DNA of 64,000 bases from Micromonospora_I sp040659735 (GTDB taxonomy: Bacteria; Actinomycetota; Actinomycetes; Mycobacteriales; Micromonosporaceae), in contig NZ_JBFANZ010000006.1 of the NCBI RefSeq assembly GCF_040659735.1, positions 114,671-178,670 of the forward strand. Reading direction: 5' to 3'. Position numbers and translations under genes: made by a program. The notes under the pieces are model-generated. The model did not search any database and was not told the DNA's origin. It saw nothing but the letters and a program-made list of their open reading frames with translations. Positions 25,362-33,891 of the stretch are shown here, piece by piece (position 1 is the first letter of the stretch; every line of letters starts with the position of its first letter).

Positions 25362-26891
25362 GTGACCAAGGTCGGCGAAGGTCAGGAGGCGGAGCAGGTC
25401 GCACCGCCCGTGGTGACCTTCGGTGCACCTACCGTCGGTGAAATCCTGGCCGATCGGTACGAGTTGGCCGAACACATCAACGACGACAGTGCGGGCCGGC
25501 AGGTGTGGCGCGGGGTCGACGTCGTGCTACGCCGACCGGTCGCCGTGGTACTGCGTTATCCCGGTGGCGACTCCGCGATGGAGATGCTGACGGCGGCCGT
25601 CGCGGCGAGTCGCGTCATCCACCCCAACCTGGTCGGCGTCTACGACGCGATCGACGAGGGGGCGCGGGCCTACGTCGTCCGCGAGTGGGTCGACGGCGAC
25701 GCGCTGCGCGAGCTGGTCACCGACGGACCGCTGGACGCGGCCCGCGCGACGAGCATCGCGCATTCCATCGCCGGTGCGGTCGCCGCCGTGCACGCCACGG
25801 GCATGGTGCACGGCAACATCCACCCCGGCACCGTCATGGTCGGCCACGACGGACGGGTGGTCCTCGCGGACGCCCGCGCCGACGGCGGCGAAACCCGGGA
25901 CACCGACGTACGCGCGATCGGGGGAGTCCTCTACTTCGCGCTGACCGGGCACTGGCCGCACACCGAGCTGGCGACCTCGACTCTCCCCGACGCCGTACGG
26001 GACGCCAGCGGAGCGATAGCGGCTCCGCGCCAGGTGCGGGCGGGAATCCCGGCCTATCTGGATGACCTCACCATGGACCTGCTCGATCCGCAGGTCGCAC
26101 CCCCGTCCTCGGACGTGCTGGCCGCGGAGCTCGGCCGGCTCGACGCCGCGGCGGAGGAGCAGTACCTGGAGGACGCGGGTCCGCTGCGGTTCGCCTCCAC
26201 CGACGAACCGAGCGAGGTGCCCCGGGCATCCAACCGGAAGATCGCCGCCGGGGTCGCCGGTCTGGTGGTGATCGCGCTCGCCGGGCTGCTGTTCGGCATT
26301 TCCGCGCTGGGCGACGGCGGCGACAAGCCGACGAGCCCCGGCGACCAGCCCAACGTCTCAGCCGCGGGCGGCGAGGGCACCGCCGCCCCGGCCGGCAAGC
26401 CGAAGAGAATCACGGTCGCCGCGGGACAGGTGCGTGTCGTGGACCCGGACGGCCAGCGGGACGAACTCGACGGGGTTGCCGAGGTCGTCGACGGTGACGC
26501 CAACACGGGCTGGAGAACCGACGCGTATGTGACGAACCCCAAGTTCGGTGGCCTCAAGCGCGGCATGGGGATCCTGATCGACCTCAAGGAGGCGCGGTCG
26601 GTCACCTCGGTGCAGGTGGTCCTCTCCGCGCCCGGCGCGTCCGCGGAGCTGCTCACCGGCCCCACCGATCCGGGGTCCAGCAAGAGCGGCGACGACCAGC
26701 TCTACAAGACGTTCAAGCCAACCCGCATCGGTGAGCCGTTCGAGAACCACACCGGCACCACCATGGCCTTCAGCGGCTTCTCTCCCGATCTCACCTACCG
26801 CTACCTCCTGGTATGGATCACGGAAATGCCCGAAGGTGATCCCGGCAAGTATCAGATCGGCGTTCAGGAGATCAGGGTCGAGGGGCTGTGA
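25362..26891 (+). CDS. Membrane pseudokinase (MviN-associated type)
   Basis: 509 residues from GTG 25362 with GGAGG 5 nt upstream. Residues about 30-265 show the protein-kinase fold, but catalytic motifs are lost: no Gly-rich loop (NDDSAGRQVW), VAVVLRYP in place of the VAIK Lys, HGNIHPGTVMV in place of HRDxKxxN, and LADARADGG in place of DFG. One membrane span near 288-308 leads to an extracellular domain (about 345-509) with the discoidin-like VVDGDANTGWRTDAY. In mycobacteria this module is fused to MurJ and recruits FhaA after PknB phosphorylation. Here it probably acts in trans on MurJ. It precedes sigM. Confidence 0.88.
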   Translation: MTKVGEGQEAEQVAPPVVTFGAPTVGEILADRYELAEHINDDSAGRQVWRGVDVVLRRPVAVVLRYPGGDSAMEMLTAAVAASRVIHPNLVGVYDAIDEGARAYVVREWVDGDALRELVTDGPLDAARATSIAHSIAGAVAAVHATGMVHGNIHPGTVMVGHDGRVVLADARADGGETRDTDVRAIGGVLYFALTGHWPHTELATSTLPDAVRDASGAIAAPRQVRAGIPAYLDDLTMDLLDPQVAPPSSDVLAAELGRLDAAAEEQYLEDAGPLRFASTDEPSEVPRASNRKIAAGVAGLVVIALAGLLFGISALGDGGDKPTSPGDQPNVSAAGGEGTAAPAGKPKRITVAAGQVRVVDPDGQRDELDGVAEVVDGDANTGWRTDAYVTNPKFGGLKRGMGILIDLKEARSVTSVQVVLSAPGASAELLTGPTDPGSSKSGDDQLYKTFKPTRIGEPFENHTGTTMAFSGFSPDLTYRYLLVWITEMPEGDPGKYQIGVQEIRVEGL

Positions 26892-26929
26892 CCGGACAAC
26901 GGCGCCCCCTCGACCGGCAATAGCTCGGT

Positions 26930-26935
26930 TAGGGT
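26930..26935 (+). promoter_or_regulatory. -10 box (TAGGGT) of a leaderless sigM transcript
   Basis: TAGGGT ends 6 nt before GTG 26942; no Shine-Dalgarno. Confidence 0.45.
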
Positions 26936-26941
26936 GCAGCC

Positions 26942-27733
26942 GTGACCGGTTCAGCAGCGCGCAGTGACGGCGGGTCCACCCGCCCGCCGTCACAGCCGCC
27001 CGTCACCGGCACGCAACCCATCGCCGATCTCGCCGATGACGAGTTGCTACGTGCGCACGTCCAGGGCGACCCGGACGCCTTCACCGAACTCTTCCACCGT
27101 CATCGCGACCGGCTGTGGGCCGTGGCGCTGCGCACCGTGGGCGATCGTGAAGAGGCAGCGGACGCCCTACAGGACGCCCTGCTCTCCGCGCACCGCGCCG
27201 CGGCGCGTTTCCGGGGCGACTCGGCGGTGACCACCTGGCTGCACCGCATCGTGGTCAACGCCTGCCTCGACCGGATCCGGCGCCGCCAGGCCCACCCGAC
27301 CGTCCCGCTTCCCGACGGCACCGGGCACGGCCACACGGGACGTTTTGAACCCGGTCACGCGACCGGCGGCGTGGAGCCCGCGGCTCCGGCGCCCGACCAC
27401 GACACGGTCCTTGTCGTCCGGCAGGCGCTCGCCCAGCTTCCTCCCGAACAACGCGCGGCACTCATCCTCGTGGACGTGCAGGGCTACCCGGTGGCCGAGG
27501 CGGCGCGTATCCTCCGCGTGGCCGAAGGGACAGTAAAAAGCCGGTGCGCCCGGGGCCGGGCGAAACTCGCACTGCTCCTCGGGTACCTACGTCCCAGGGC
27601 AGCGGAGCCGACGTCGTCCGGCGAGTCACCCGCGGCCGTGCCGTCCGTCACGCCAGGGAACCTCGCAGCCGATCCTGACGTCCCATCGGGGTCCAGCCGC
27701 GCAGCGGGCGACGGCAGCCAGGAGGAAGAGTGA
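26942..27733 (+). CDS. sigM: ECF sigma factor SigM
   Basis: 263 residues from GTG 26942. Sigma region 2 spans about 35-100 (DELLRAHVQGDPDAFTELFH, DAFTELF and EAADALQDALLSAHRAA), region 4 about 155-210 (LAQLPPEQRAALILVDVQGY and AEAARILRVAEGTVKSRCARGRAKL). The ~50-residue C-terminus is Pro/Ser-rich. Orthologous by position to mycobacterial SigM, between mviN and trxB. Its stop overlaps the start of the next gene (GTGA), so the two are translationally coupled, as sigma and anti-sigma factors usually are. Confidence 0.95.
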   Translation: MTGSAARSDGGSTRPPSQPPVTGTQPIADLADDELLRAHVQGDPDAFTELFHRHRDRLWAVALRTVGDREEAADALQDALLSAHRAAARFRGDSAVTTWLHRIVVNACLDRIRRRQAHPTVPLPDGTGHGHTGRFEPGHATGGVEPAAPAPDHDTVLVVRQALAQLPPEQRAALILVDVQGYPVAEAARILRVAEGTVKSRCARGRAKLALLLGYLRPRAAEPTSSGESPAAVPSVTPGNLAADPDVPSGSSRAAGDGSQEEE

Positions 27734-28710
27734 ACGCCGGCCAGTTCAGAAAGGTCGATCCCGACCTGCTCGCCGACTACGTCGGTGGCGCGCTGGACGG
27801 CACGCCCGACGAGGTGGTCGTGGGGCGGCTCATCATGGACGATCCGGCGTGGGCAGCGGCGCACAGCGATCTCGCCGAGGCCACCGGCACCGTACGGTCC
27901 GGTCTGGCGGAGTGGGGCGCAACGCCCGAGACGATGCCGCTGGAGATCACCGACCGGCTGACCGCCGCCCTCGCCGACGCGGCCCGCACGGACGCCGCTT
28001 CCGACGGCGCGGCACGGAAGCCGGCGGCGCTCACCGCCGTACCTCACGAGGCCGGCGTGCGTCGCGCCCCAGCCGGCGTACGACCCGCCCGGGGTGGCGT
28101 CCGTCGGCGGTGGTCGCGCTGGGCGGCGCCCGCAGCGGTCGCGGCCGGTGTCGCGGTCGTCGCCGGTTTCGGCATCACCCAGTTCGCCCCCCGCGACAAC
28201 ATCCAGCAGACCGACGCCGCCGCTCCCAGCAGCGAGCCCGGGCAGCGGAAGAGCATGCCGGAGGGGGAGAGTGCCATCGCGTCCGGATCCTCGGCCGACG
28301 CGCCGCGGACTGCGCCGCCGCCCTCCACCCGGCAGGTGGTCAGCAGTGGCACCGACTACGGGCCGACCACACTTCCCACCAGCGTCGCCGCCTTCTCGAA
28401 GGACTCGTCCCCGCGCCCGCTGACCGCGCAGGATGCGTCCACCGCTCCGTCGTTGCCCGCGGTGCCACCGGCACTGCGGCGGCTCGCCGACCCCGGCGCG
28501 CTGTCGGCCTGCCTCGGGACGCTGACCACCGCGCACGGTCGCGGACCGGTCAGTGTGGATCTCGTCGACTACGCGTCGTTCCAGGGCTCACCGGCGCTCA
28601 TCGTGGCCTTCGCGAACGCCGCCGCGGAACGGTGGGTGTGGGTCGCGGGACCGCAGTGCGGAAGCGACGAAACTGGCCCGGACACGCGTTACATCGCACG
28701 GGTAGGGTGA
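27730..28710 (+). CDS. Putative anti-sigma factor of SigM
   Basis: 326 residues starting at a GTG that overlaps the sigM stop by 4 bases. The N-terminal part (1 to about 85) has VDPDLLADYVGGALDGTPDEVV, resembling an anti-sigma helical domain, but without the zinc HxxxCxxC motif. A membrane span lies near 135-155 (AAVAAGVAVVAGFGITQFA), followed by an extracytoplasmic Ser/Pro-rich stretch and a compact domain with two Cys (LSACLGTL and GPQCGSD). Rv3912 (RsmA) has the same position. Regulation of SigM is inferred from coupling and topology. Confidence 0.75.
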   Translation: MNAGQFRKVDPDLLADYVGGALDGTPDEVVVGRLIMDDPAWAAAHSDLAEATGTVRSGLAEWGATPETMPLEITDRLTAALADAARTDAASDGAARKPAALTAVPHEAGVRRAPAGVRPARGGVRRRWSRWAAPAAVAAGVAVVAGFGITQFAPRDNIQQTDAAAPSSEPGQRKSMPEGESAIASGSSADAPRTAPPPSTRQVVSSGTDYGPTTLPTSVAAFSKDSSPRPLTAQDASTAPSLPAVPPALRRLADPGALSACLGTLTTAHGRGPVSVDLVDYASFQGSPALIVAFANAAAERWVWVAGPQCGSDETGPDTRYIARVG

Positions 28711-28757
28711 AATGACGGTCGGCGGGTACGTGACGTGACCCACCAGTTGACCGGTTC

Positions 28758-28785
28758 GGGAATCCCCGCTTCGTAACATGACGTT
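28758..28785 (+). promoter_or_regulatory. SigM/SigH/SigR-like promoter of trxB-trxA
   Basis: GGGAAT at 28758-28763 followed after 18 bases by CGTT at 28782-28785. This fits the GGGAA(T/C)-N16-18-CGTT type used by actinobacterial oxidative-stress sigma factors on trxBA. It lies 96 bases before the trxB start. Confidence 0.6.
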
Positions 28786-28880
28786 CTGCACTGCAGTTGC
28801 CGCCTGGCGAAGTGCGGACGGCGACCAGACCGTCGCCGGCCCACCACCGCGCGGCGCACACACACTATCGGGAGTCGGCA

Positions 28881-29834
28881 GTGGACGAGGTCCGCAACCT
28901 GATCATCATCGGCTCGGGACCGGCCGGGTACACCGCCGCGGTGTACGCCGCGCGGGCCAACCTCAAGCCGCTCGTCATCGAGGGTGTGCAATCCGGTGGG
29001 GCCCTGATGACCACCACCGAAGTCGAGAACTTCCCCGGCTTCTCCGACGGCATCATGGGTCCGGAGCTGATGGACTCGATGCGCAAGCAGGCGGAACGCT
29101 TCGGCGCGGAGTTCATCACCGACGACGCCACCCGTGTGGAGCTCGTTGACACCGGTGTGCCGGGGTCGGGAGCGGCCCACACCGTGTACGTCGGTGAGAC
29201 GGCGTACCGCGCCAAGGCCGTCATCCTCAGCACCGGCTCGGCCTGGCGCCCGCTCGGCGTCCCCGGCGAGCAGGAGCTGCTCGGTCACGGCGTTTCCTCC
29301 TGCGCCACCTGCGACGGCTTCTTCTTCCGCGGCCAGAACATCGTGGTGATCGGCGGCGGTGACTCGGCGATGGAGGAGGCGACCTTCCTCACCCGGTTCG
29401 CCGAGACCGTGACGATCATCCACCGTCGCGACGAGTTCCGGGCCAGCAAGATCATGGCCGAGCGCGCCCTCTCCAACGAGAAGATCCGCGTCGAGTGGAA
29501 CACCGTGATCGAAGAGATCCTCGGTGAGGACGGAAAGGTCGTCGGCGTCCGGGTGCGCAACGCCCACACCGGCGAGTCGAAGGTGCTCGACGTGACCGGG
29601 GTCTTCGTCGCGATCGGCCACGACCCGCGCAGCGAACTCTTCCACGGCCAGGTCGAGCTCGACGAGAGCGGCTACGTCAAGGTCGACGCCCCGAGCACCC
29701 GCACCAGCATCCCCGGCGTGTTCGCCGCGGGTGACCTGGTCGATCACACGTACCGTCAGGCGATCACCGCCGCCGGCACCGGCTGCTCGGCGGCGCTGGA
29801 CGCGGAGCGGTTCATCGCAACTCTGGAAGTCTGA
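28881..29834 (+). CDS. trxB: Thioredoxin reductase
   Basis: 317 residues from GTG 28881; GGGAG 6 nt upstream decides the start. NADPH-dependent FAD enzyme that reduces thioredoxin. FAD-binding IIGSGPAGYTAAVYAA at the N-terminus, the redox SSCATCDGFF (CATC) near 140, NADPH-binding VIGGGDSAMEEA near 160 and the C-terminal GVFAAGDLVDHTYRQAITAAGTG. Operon with trxA 32 bases downstream. The upstream promoter suggests control by SigM or a related sigma. Confidence 0.97.
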   Translation: MDEVRNLIIIGSGPAGYTAAVYAARANLKPLVIEGVQSGGALMTTTEVENFPGFSDGIMGPELMDSMRKQAERFGAEFITDDATRVELVDTGVPGSGAAHTVYVGETAYRAKAVILSTGSAWRPLGVPGEQELLGHGVSSCATCDGFFFRGQNIVVIGGGDSAMEEATFLTRFAETVTIIHRRDEFRASKIMAERALSNEKIRVEWNTVIEEILGEDGKVVGVRVRNAHTGESKVLDVTGVFVAIGHDPRSELFHGQVELDESGYVKVDAPSTRTSIPGVFAAGDLVDHTYRQAITAAGTGCSAALDAERFIATLEV

Positions 29835-29866
29835 TCACCCAACCGGGTGCCCGAGGGAGGGTTCTA

Positions 29867-30190
29867 GTGGGAGCAACCAAGGCAGTCACCGACGCCAACT
29901 TCGTCAGTGACGTGCTGCAGTCCGACAAGCCGGTGCTGGTCGACTTCTGGGCCGAGTGGTGCGCGCCGTGCCGCAAGGTCTCGCCGCTGCTCGAGGAGAT
30001 CGCCGGCGAGATGGGCGACAAGGTCACCATCGTCAAGCTCAACATCGACGAGAACCCGGAGACGGCCCGCGCCTACCGCGTGATGTCCGTCCCGACCCTG
30101 ACCGTCTTCAAGGGGGGCCAGCCGGTGCAGTCCGTGGCCGGCGCCCGCCCGAAGGGCGATCTGGTCAAGTTGATCGAGGCGGCGCTGTAG
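29867..30190 (+). CDS. trxA: Thioredoxin
   Basis: 107 residues from GTG 29867, with GAGGGAGGG just upstream. Active site WCAPC in VLVDFWAEWCAPCRK, cis-Pro in MSVPTLTVFKGG. It reduces protein disulfides using electrons from TrxB, encoded immediately upstream. Followed by a strong terminator that closes the trxBA unit. Confidence 0.97.
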   Translation: MGATKAVTDANFVSDVLQSDKPVLVDFWAEWCAPCRKVSPLLEEIAGEMGDKVTIVKLNIDENPETARAYRVMSVPTLTVFKGGQPVQSVAGARPKGDLVKLIEAAL

Positions 30191-30211
30191 CACCGTCGGT
30201 CCGCAGGCTAG

Positions 30212-30244
30212 CCGCGCCTCGCATCCGTGGGATGCGGGGCGCGG
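30212..30244 (+). terminator. Terminator after trxA
   Basis: 15-bp stem (30212-30226 and 30230-30244) with one G-T wobble and a GTG loop, followed by TTCGTCCT. Confidence 0.85.
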
Positions 30245-30441
30245 TTCGTCCTGGGGTCGACAACCGGGTCCGATACCCCGGGTCTGGGCGGTCAGCATAG
30301 CCTCAACAACAGGGCACCGGGCAGGCGCTCACGGTACGCTCCGGAAGCGTTCTCACCGAAGGTGGAGCCGCGACCCCCTGCGGCCGCCAAGCACCCGATT
30401 GGTCCGCCAAGCACGCCACAGCGCGCAGAGGGAGGTCGTAC

Positions 30442-31605
30442 GTGCGTCCGATCCGACGCGGTGACCGCGGACCCGCGGTCACCGAAATCCGAGCCGTTCT
30501 CGTCGGTCTCGACCTGCTCGGGCCCACCGATCCGATCCGGGCCGACGATTTCGACGCGGAGGCGGAGCGGGCGGTTCGCACCTTCCAGCAGAGCCGCGGA
30601 CTCAGTATCGACGGCCAGGTCGGCGCCGAGACGTGGCGCGCGCTGGACGCGGCCCGGTGGCGGCTCGGCGATCGCGCTCTCTTCCACGCGATCCCCGAAC
30701 CGCTCATCGGCGAGGACGTCCGCACACTCCAGGAACGCCTGCTCGAAATGGGATACGACGTGCGCCGCCCGGACGGCATCTACGGCGCCCGCACCGCGCG
30801 CGCCGTGGCACAGTTCCAGCGCGAGGTCGGGTTGTCGCCGGACGGGTCCTGTGGGCCGCAGACCATGCACGCGCTGCGCCGGCTCGGCCGCAAGGTGATC
30901 GGTGGCCGACCGCAGTGGCTGCGGGAAGCCGACGCCCTGCGTGAGTCGGGCCCGAACCTGGTTGGCAAGACAGTCATCGTCGACCCGGGGCACGGCTCCG
31001 CCGACCCGGGCATCGTCGTGCCGGACGGTCCGCTGCGCTGGACGGAAGCCGACCTGGCGTACGACCTCGCCGCCCGGCTGGAGGGACGGCTCGCGGCAGC
31101 GGGCATGCGCGTGCACCTCACCCGCGGCCCGGCCCCGGTCGCGCCGCTGCCCGACCTCACCCGGGCGCAGCTCGCCAACGACCTCGGCGCCGACCTGTTC
31201 ATCTCCCTGCACATCGACGGGCACGCCAACCCGGAGGCGGACGGGGTGGCGACCTACCACTACGGCACCGACAACGGCGTGACGTCGACGGTGGGGGAGC
31301 GGCTCGCCAACCTCGTGCAGCGCGAGATCGTCGTCCGCACGGGACTGCGCGACTGCCACATCCACGCCAAGACCTGGGAGCTGCTGCGGCTGACCCGGAT
31401 GCCCGCGGTCCGCGTCGACGTCGGCTACCTGACCTCGCCCGCAGACCGCGCCCGCCTCGTCGACCCGCTCTTCCGCGACCAGGTCGTAGACGCGATCGTG
31501 GCAGCGGTGCAGCGGATGTACTTCCCGGTCGAGCAGGATGTGCCCACGGGCTCCATCGACGTGCGCACGCTGCGCGCGGCGGTCGCCGCCGGCGCGCTCG
31601 ACTGA
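30442..31605 (+). CDS. cwlM: CwlM-type N-acetylmuramoyl-L-alanine amidase-like protein
   Basis: 387 residues from GTG 30442 with GAGGGAGG upstream. Two peptidoglycan-binding domains (about 5-65 and 85-145) precede an amidase_3 domain (about 172-370). Zinc ligands are in place: VDPGHG, RWTEADL and SLHIDGH. The catalytic Glu region reads VRVDVGYLTSP, with Asp where active enzymes have Glu. There is no signal peptide. This matches mycobacterial CwlM, a cytoplasmic phosphoprotein that activates MurA instead of cutting peptidoglycan. Position next to trxA and a GNAT gene is the same. Confidence 0.93.
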   Translation: MRPIRRGDRGPAVTEIRAVLVGLDLLGPTDPIRADDFDAEAERAVRTFQQSRGLSIDGQVGAETWRALDAARWRLGDRALFHAIPEPLIGEDVRTLQERLLEMGYDVRRPDGIYGARTARAVAQFQREVGLSPDGSCGPQTMHALRRLGRKVIGGRPQWLREADALRESGPNLVGKTVIVDPGHGSADPGIVVPDGPLRWTEADLAYDLAARLEGRLAAAGMRVHLTRGPAPVAPLPDLTRAQLANDLGADLFISLHIDGHANPEADGVATYHYGTDNGVTSTVGERLANLVQREIVVRTGLRDCHIHAKTWELLRLTRMPAVRVDVGYLTSPADRARLVDPLFRDQVVDAIVAAVQRMYFPVEQDVPTGSIDVRTLRAAVAAGALD

Positions 31606-31611
31606 ACACGG

Positions 31612-31635
31612 CGCGCTGCCGCCGCCGGCAGCGCG
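31612..31635. terminator. Bidirectional terminator
   Basis: Perfect 10-bp stem CGCGCTGCCG/CGGCAGCGCG with a 4-nt loop between the convergent cwlM and GNAT genes. Confidence 0.7.
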
Positions 31636-31639
31636 TCGG

Positions 31640-32299
31640 TCAGACCGTCGTCGTACGGGTGGCCGGCCGGACGGGGCGAAGCAACGTCTCCGGGCTCATC
31701 GAGCCGAGCAGCTTCTCCAGCGCGTACTCGACATCGGACTTCCAGGACAGCGCCGTACGCAGCTCCAACCGCAGCCGCGGATAGCGCGGGTGTTGCCGGA
31801 CCGTCTTGAACCCGACCGAGAGGAAGAAGTCGGCGGGCGCCACGCAGCCCTGCTCGCCCTCGCCAACCTCACCGAACTTGGCGTCACCGAACGCCTCGAT
31901 CGCCTTGATGCCGCGCTTCGTCAGGTCGCGCGCCACCCCCTGTACCAACATCCGCCCGAGCCCGCCACCCGCGAAGGACGGCACGATGTGCGCGGTGGTC
32001 AACAGCGCGGCGTCAGCGGAGACGGGTGAGGTGGGAAACGCGAGCGACCGCGGCACGTAAGACGGCGGCGCATACATCACGAACCCGGCGGGCATGCCGT
32101 CGACGTAGGCGAGCTTGCCGCACGAACCCCACTCCAGCAGGGTCTGCGAAACCCACGCCTCTTTCTCCAGCCCCGGGTCCCCCGCGGCGCACGCCCGCTC
32201 GGCGGAGACCGGGTCCAGCTCCCAGAAGACGCATCGCCGGCACGGTCGCGGCAGGTCCTCGAGCGTGTCCAGCGTCAAACTGACCAAACGTCGCGACAT
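31640..32299 (-). CDS. GNAT acetyltransferase-like protein
   Basis: 219 residues from ATG 32299, with GAGGAT 6 nt upstream. The N-terminal PCRRCVFWELDP and an internal GSCGKLAYVDGMPAGFVMY lead to the acetyl-CoA motif IVPSFAGGGLGRMLVQGVARDL. Several Cys (CRRC, AERACAAG, GSCG, GEQGC) are unusual for this fold. Orthologue of Rv3916c by position between cwlM and parB. Substrate unknown. Confidence 0.82.
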   Translation of the reverse strand: MSRRLVSLTLDTLEDLPRPCRRCVFWELDPVSAERACAAGDPGLEKEAWVSQTLLEWGSCGKLAYVDGMPAGFVMYAPPSYVPRSLAFPTSPVSADAALLTTAHIVPSFAGGGLGRMLVQGVARDLTKRGIKAIEAFGDAKFGEVGEGEQGCVAPADFFLSVGFKTVRQHPRYPRLRLELRTALSWKSDVEYALEKLLGSMSPETLLRPVRPATRTTTV

Positions 32300-32567
32300 C
32301 GGCGCATCCTCAAAAACCGGTCGAGTGTCGAAACACCGCGAGTCGTGCCACGCGCCGCCTCCTTGTCCCCAACGTCGGATCGTACGCCGGAACCTCGCGC
32401 CGGGGGAGAGGTCGCGCAGAGTGCGCAATCGCCGCGTGTCCGCGATGTGAGCCGACACGCTATCCGGGCGCGGCCACCGACACGCCGGACTACGATCGAC
32501 CAACCAGCCCTTTTTGCCGCCATTGCCGCCGGCACAACCGCGTGGGACGCTCGACCGAGGTGATGTC

Positions 32568-33884
32568 ATGACCGGCACGACACTCGACGACTACACCGAC
32601 CGCTATGCGCGGCGGGTACGCGGCATGACGGCGTCGGAGATCCGCGCCCTGTTCGCCGTCGCCAGCCGTCCCGAGGTCGTATCGCTCGCCGGTGGCGCAC
32701 CGTACATCGCCGCTCTGCCACTCGACGCCGTCGGCGAAATGCTCGGCCGACTCGCGAGCGAGGGCGGGGCCACGACGCTGCAGTACGGCATCGGTCAGGG
32801 CACCCTCGAGCTGCGCGAGCGGATCTGCGAGGTGATGGCGCTCTCCGGGATCGACGCCGGCAGCGGCGCATCCCCCGAGGACGTGGTGGTGACCGTGGGC
32901 GGGCAGCAGGCGCTCGACCTCGTGGCCCGCCTGTTCCTCGACCCGGGCGACGTTGTCCTCGCGGAGGGGCCGACCTACGTCGGCGCTCTCGGCGTCTTCC
33001 AGGCCGCACAGGCGCAGGTCGTACACGTGCCCATGGACGCCGACGGGCTCGTGCCGGAAGCGCTGGAACAGGCGATCGCCGAGGTGGCGCGATCCGGCCG
33101 CCGCGCCAAGTTCCTCTACACCATCCCCACCTTCCAGAACCCGGCCGGCGTGACGCTGAGCGAAGAGCGGCGCGAACGCGTGCTCGACATCTGCGAGCGG
33201 GCAGGACTGCTCGTGATCGAGGACGACCCGTACGGGCAGCTCGGGTTCGACGGCGACGCCCCGGCGCCGCTGCGCGCCCGCCGTCGCGACGGGGTCTTCT
33301 ACCTGAGCACCTTTTCCAAGACCTTCGCCCCCGGGCTGCGCGTCGGGTGGATCCTCGCGCCGCACGCGGTCCGCGACAAACTTGTCATCGCCAGCGAGGC
33401 CCAGATTCTCTGCCCGAGCGCCTACGCGCAGGCCGCGGTCGCCACCTATCTGGCCACCATGCCGTGGCGCGAGCAGCTCAAGACGTACCGCGAGATCTAC
33501 CGCGAGCGCCGCGACGCGTTGCTCACCGCCCTGGAGGACCTGATGCCGCCGGGCACCACCTGGACGCAGCCACGCGGCGGTCTCTTCGTCTGGGCCTCGC
33601 TGCCCCAGGGTCTCGACTCCAAGGCGATGATGCCGCGCGCCATCGCGGCCCGCGTGGCCTACGTGCCGGGCACCGGTTTCTACGCCGACGGCAACGGCGC
33701 GGGACACATACGCCTCAACTTCTCCTTCCCGCCACCGGATCGCATCCGCGAAGGTGTGCGGCGGCTCGCGGGCGTGATGGAGCAGGAGATCGCGATGCGC
33801 CAGGTTTTCGGTGCGATGGGCGGTCCGACGGGTCGCCGTCGGGGGCAGGCCGGGTCGGACACCCCGGGTCCCGACTTGGCATGA
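32568..33884 (+). CDS. PLP-dependent aminotransferase, class I/II
   Basis: 438 residues from ATG 32568; GAGGTGA 4 nt upstream supports it. Fold-type I aminotransferase of the AAT-I/2-aminoadipate type: VVSLAGGAPYIAALP start, YGIGQGTLELRERI, IPTFQNPAGVTLS, VIEDDPYGQL with the PLP-binding Asp and Tyr, STFSKTFAPGLRVGW with the Schiff-base Lys, and LNFSFPPPDRI with the carboxylate-binding Arg region. No DNA-binding domain, so not a MocR regulator. Substrate cannot be told from sequence. Seven bases before the D-Ala ligase homologue. Confidence 0.9.
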   Translation: MTGTTLDDYTDRYARRVRGMTASEIRALFAVASRPEVVSLAGGAPYIAALPLDAVGEMLGRLASEGGATTLQYGIGQGTLELRERICEVMALSGIDAGSGASPEDVVVTVGGQQALDLVARLFLDPGDVVLAEGPTYVGALGVFQAAQAQVVHVPMDADGLVPEALEQAIAEVARSGRRAKFLYTIPTFQNPAGVTLSEERRERVLDICERAGLLVIEDDPYGQLGFDGDAPAPLRARRRDGVFYLSTFSKTFAPGLRVGWILAPHAVRDKLVIASEAQILCPSAYAQAAVATYLATMPWREQLKTYREIYRERRDALLTALEDLMPPGTTWTQPRGGLFVWASLPQGLDSKAMMPRAIAARVAYVPGTGFYADGNGAGHIRLNFSFPPPDRIREGVRRLAGVMEQEIAMRQVFGAMGGPTGRRRGQAGSDTPGPDLA

Positions 33885-33891
33885 TCTCGGC

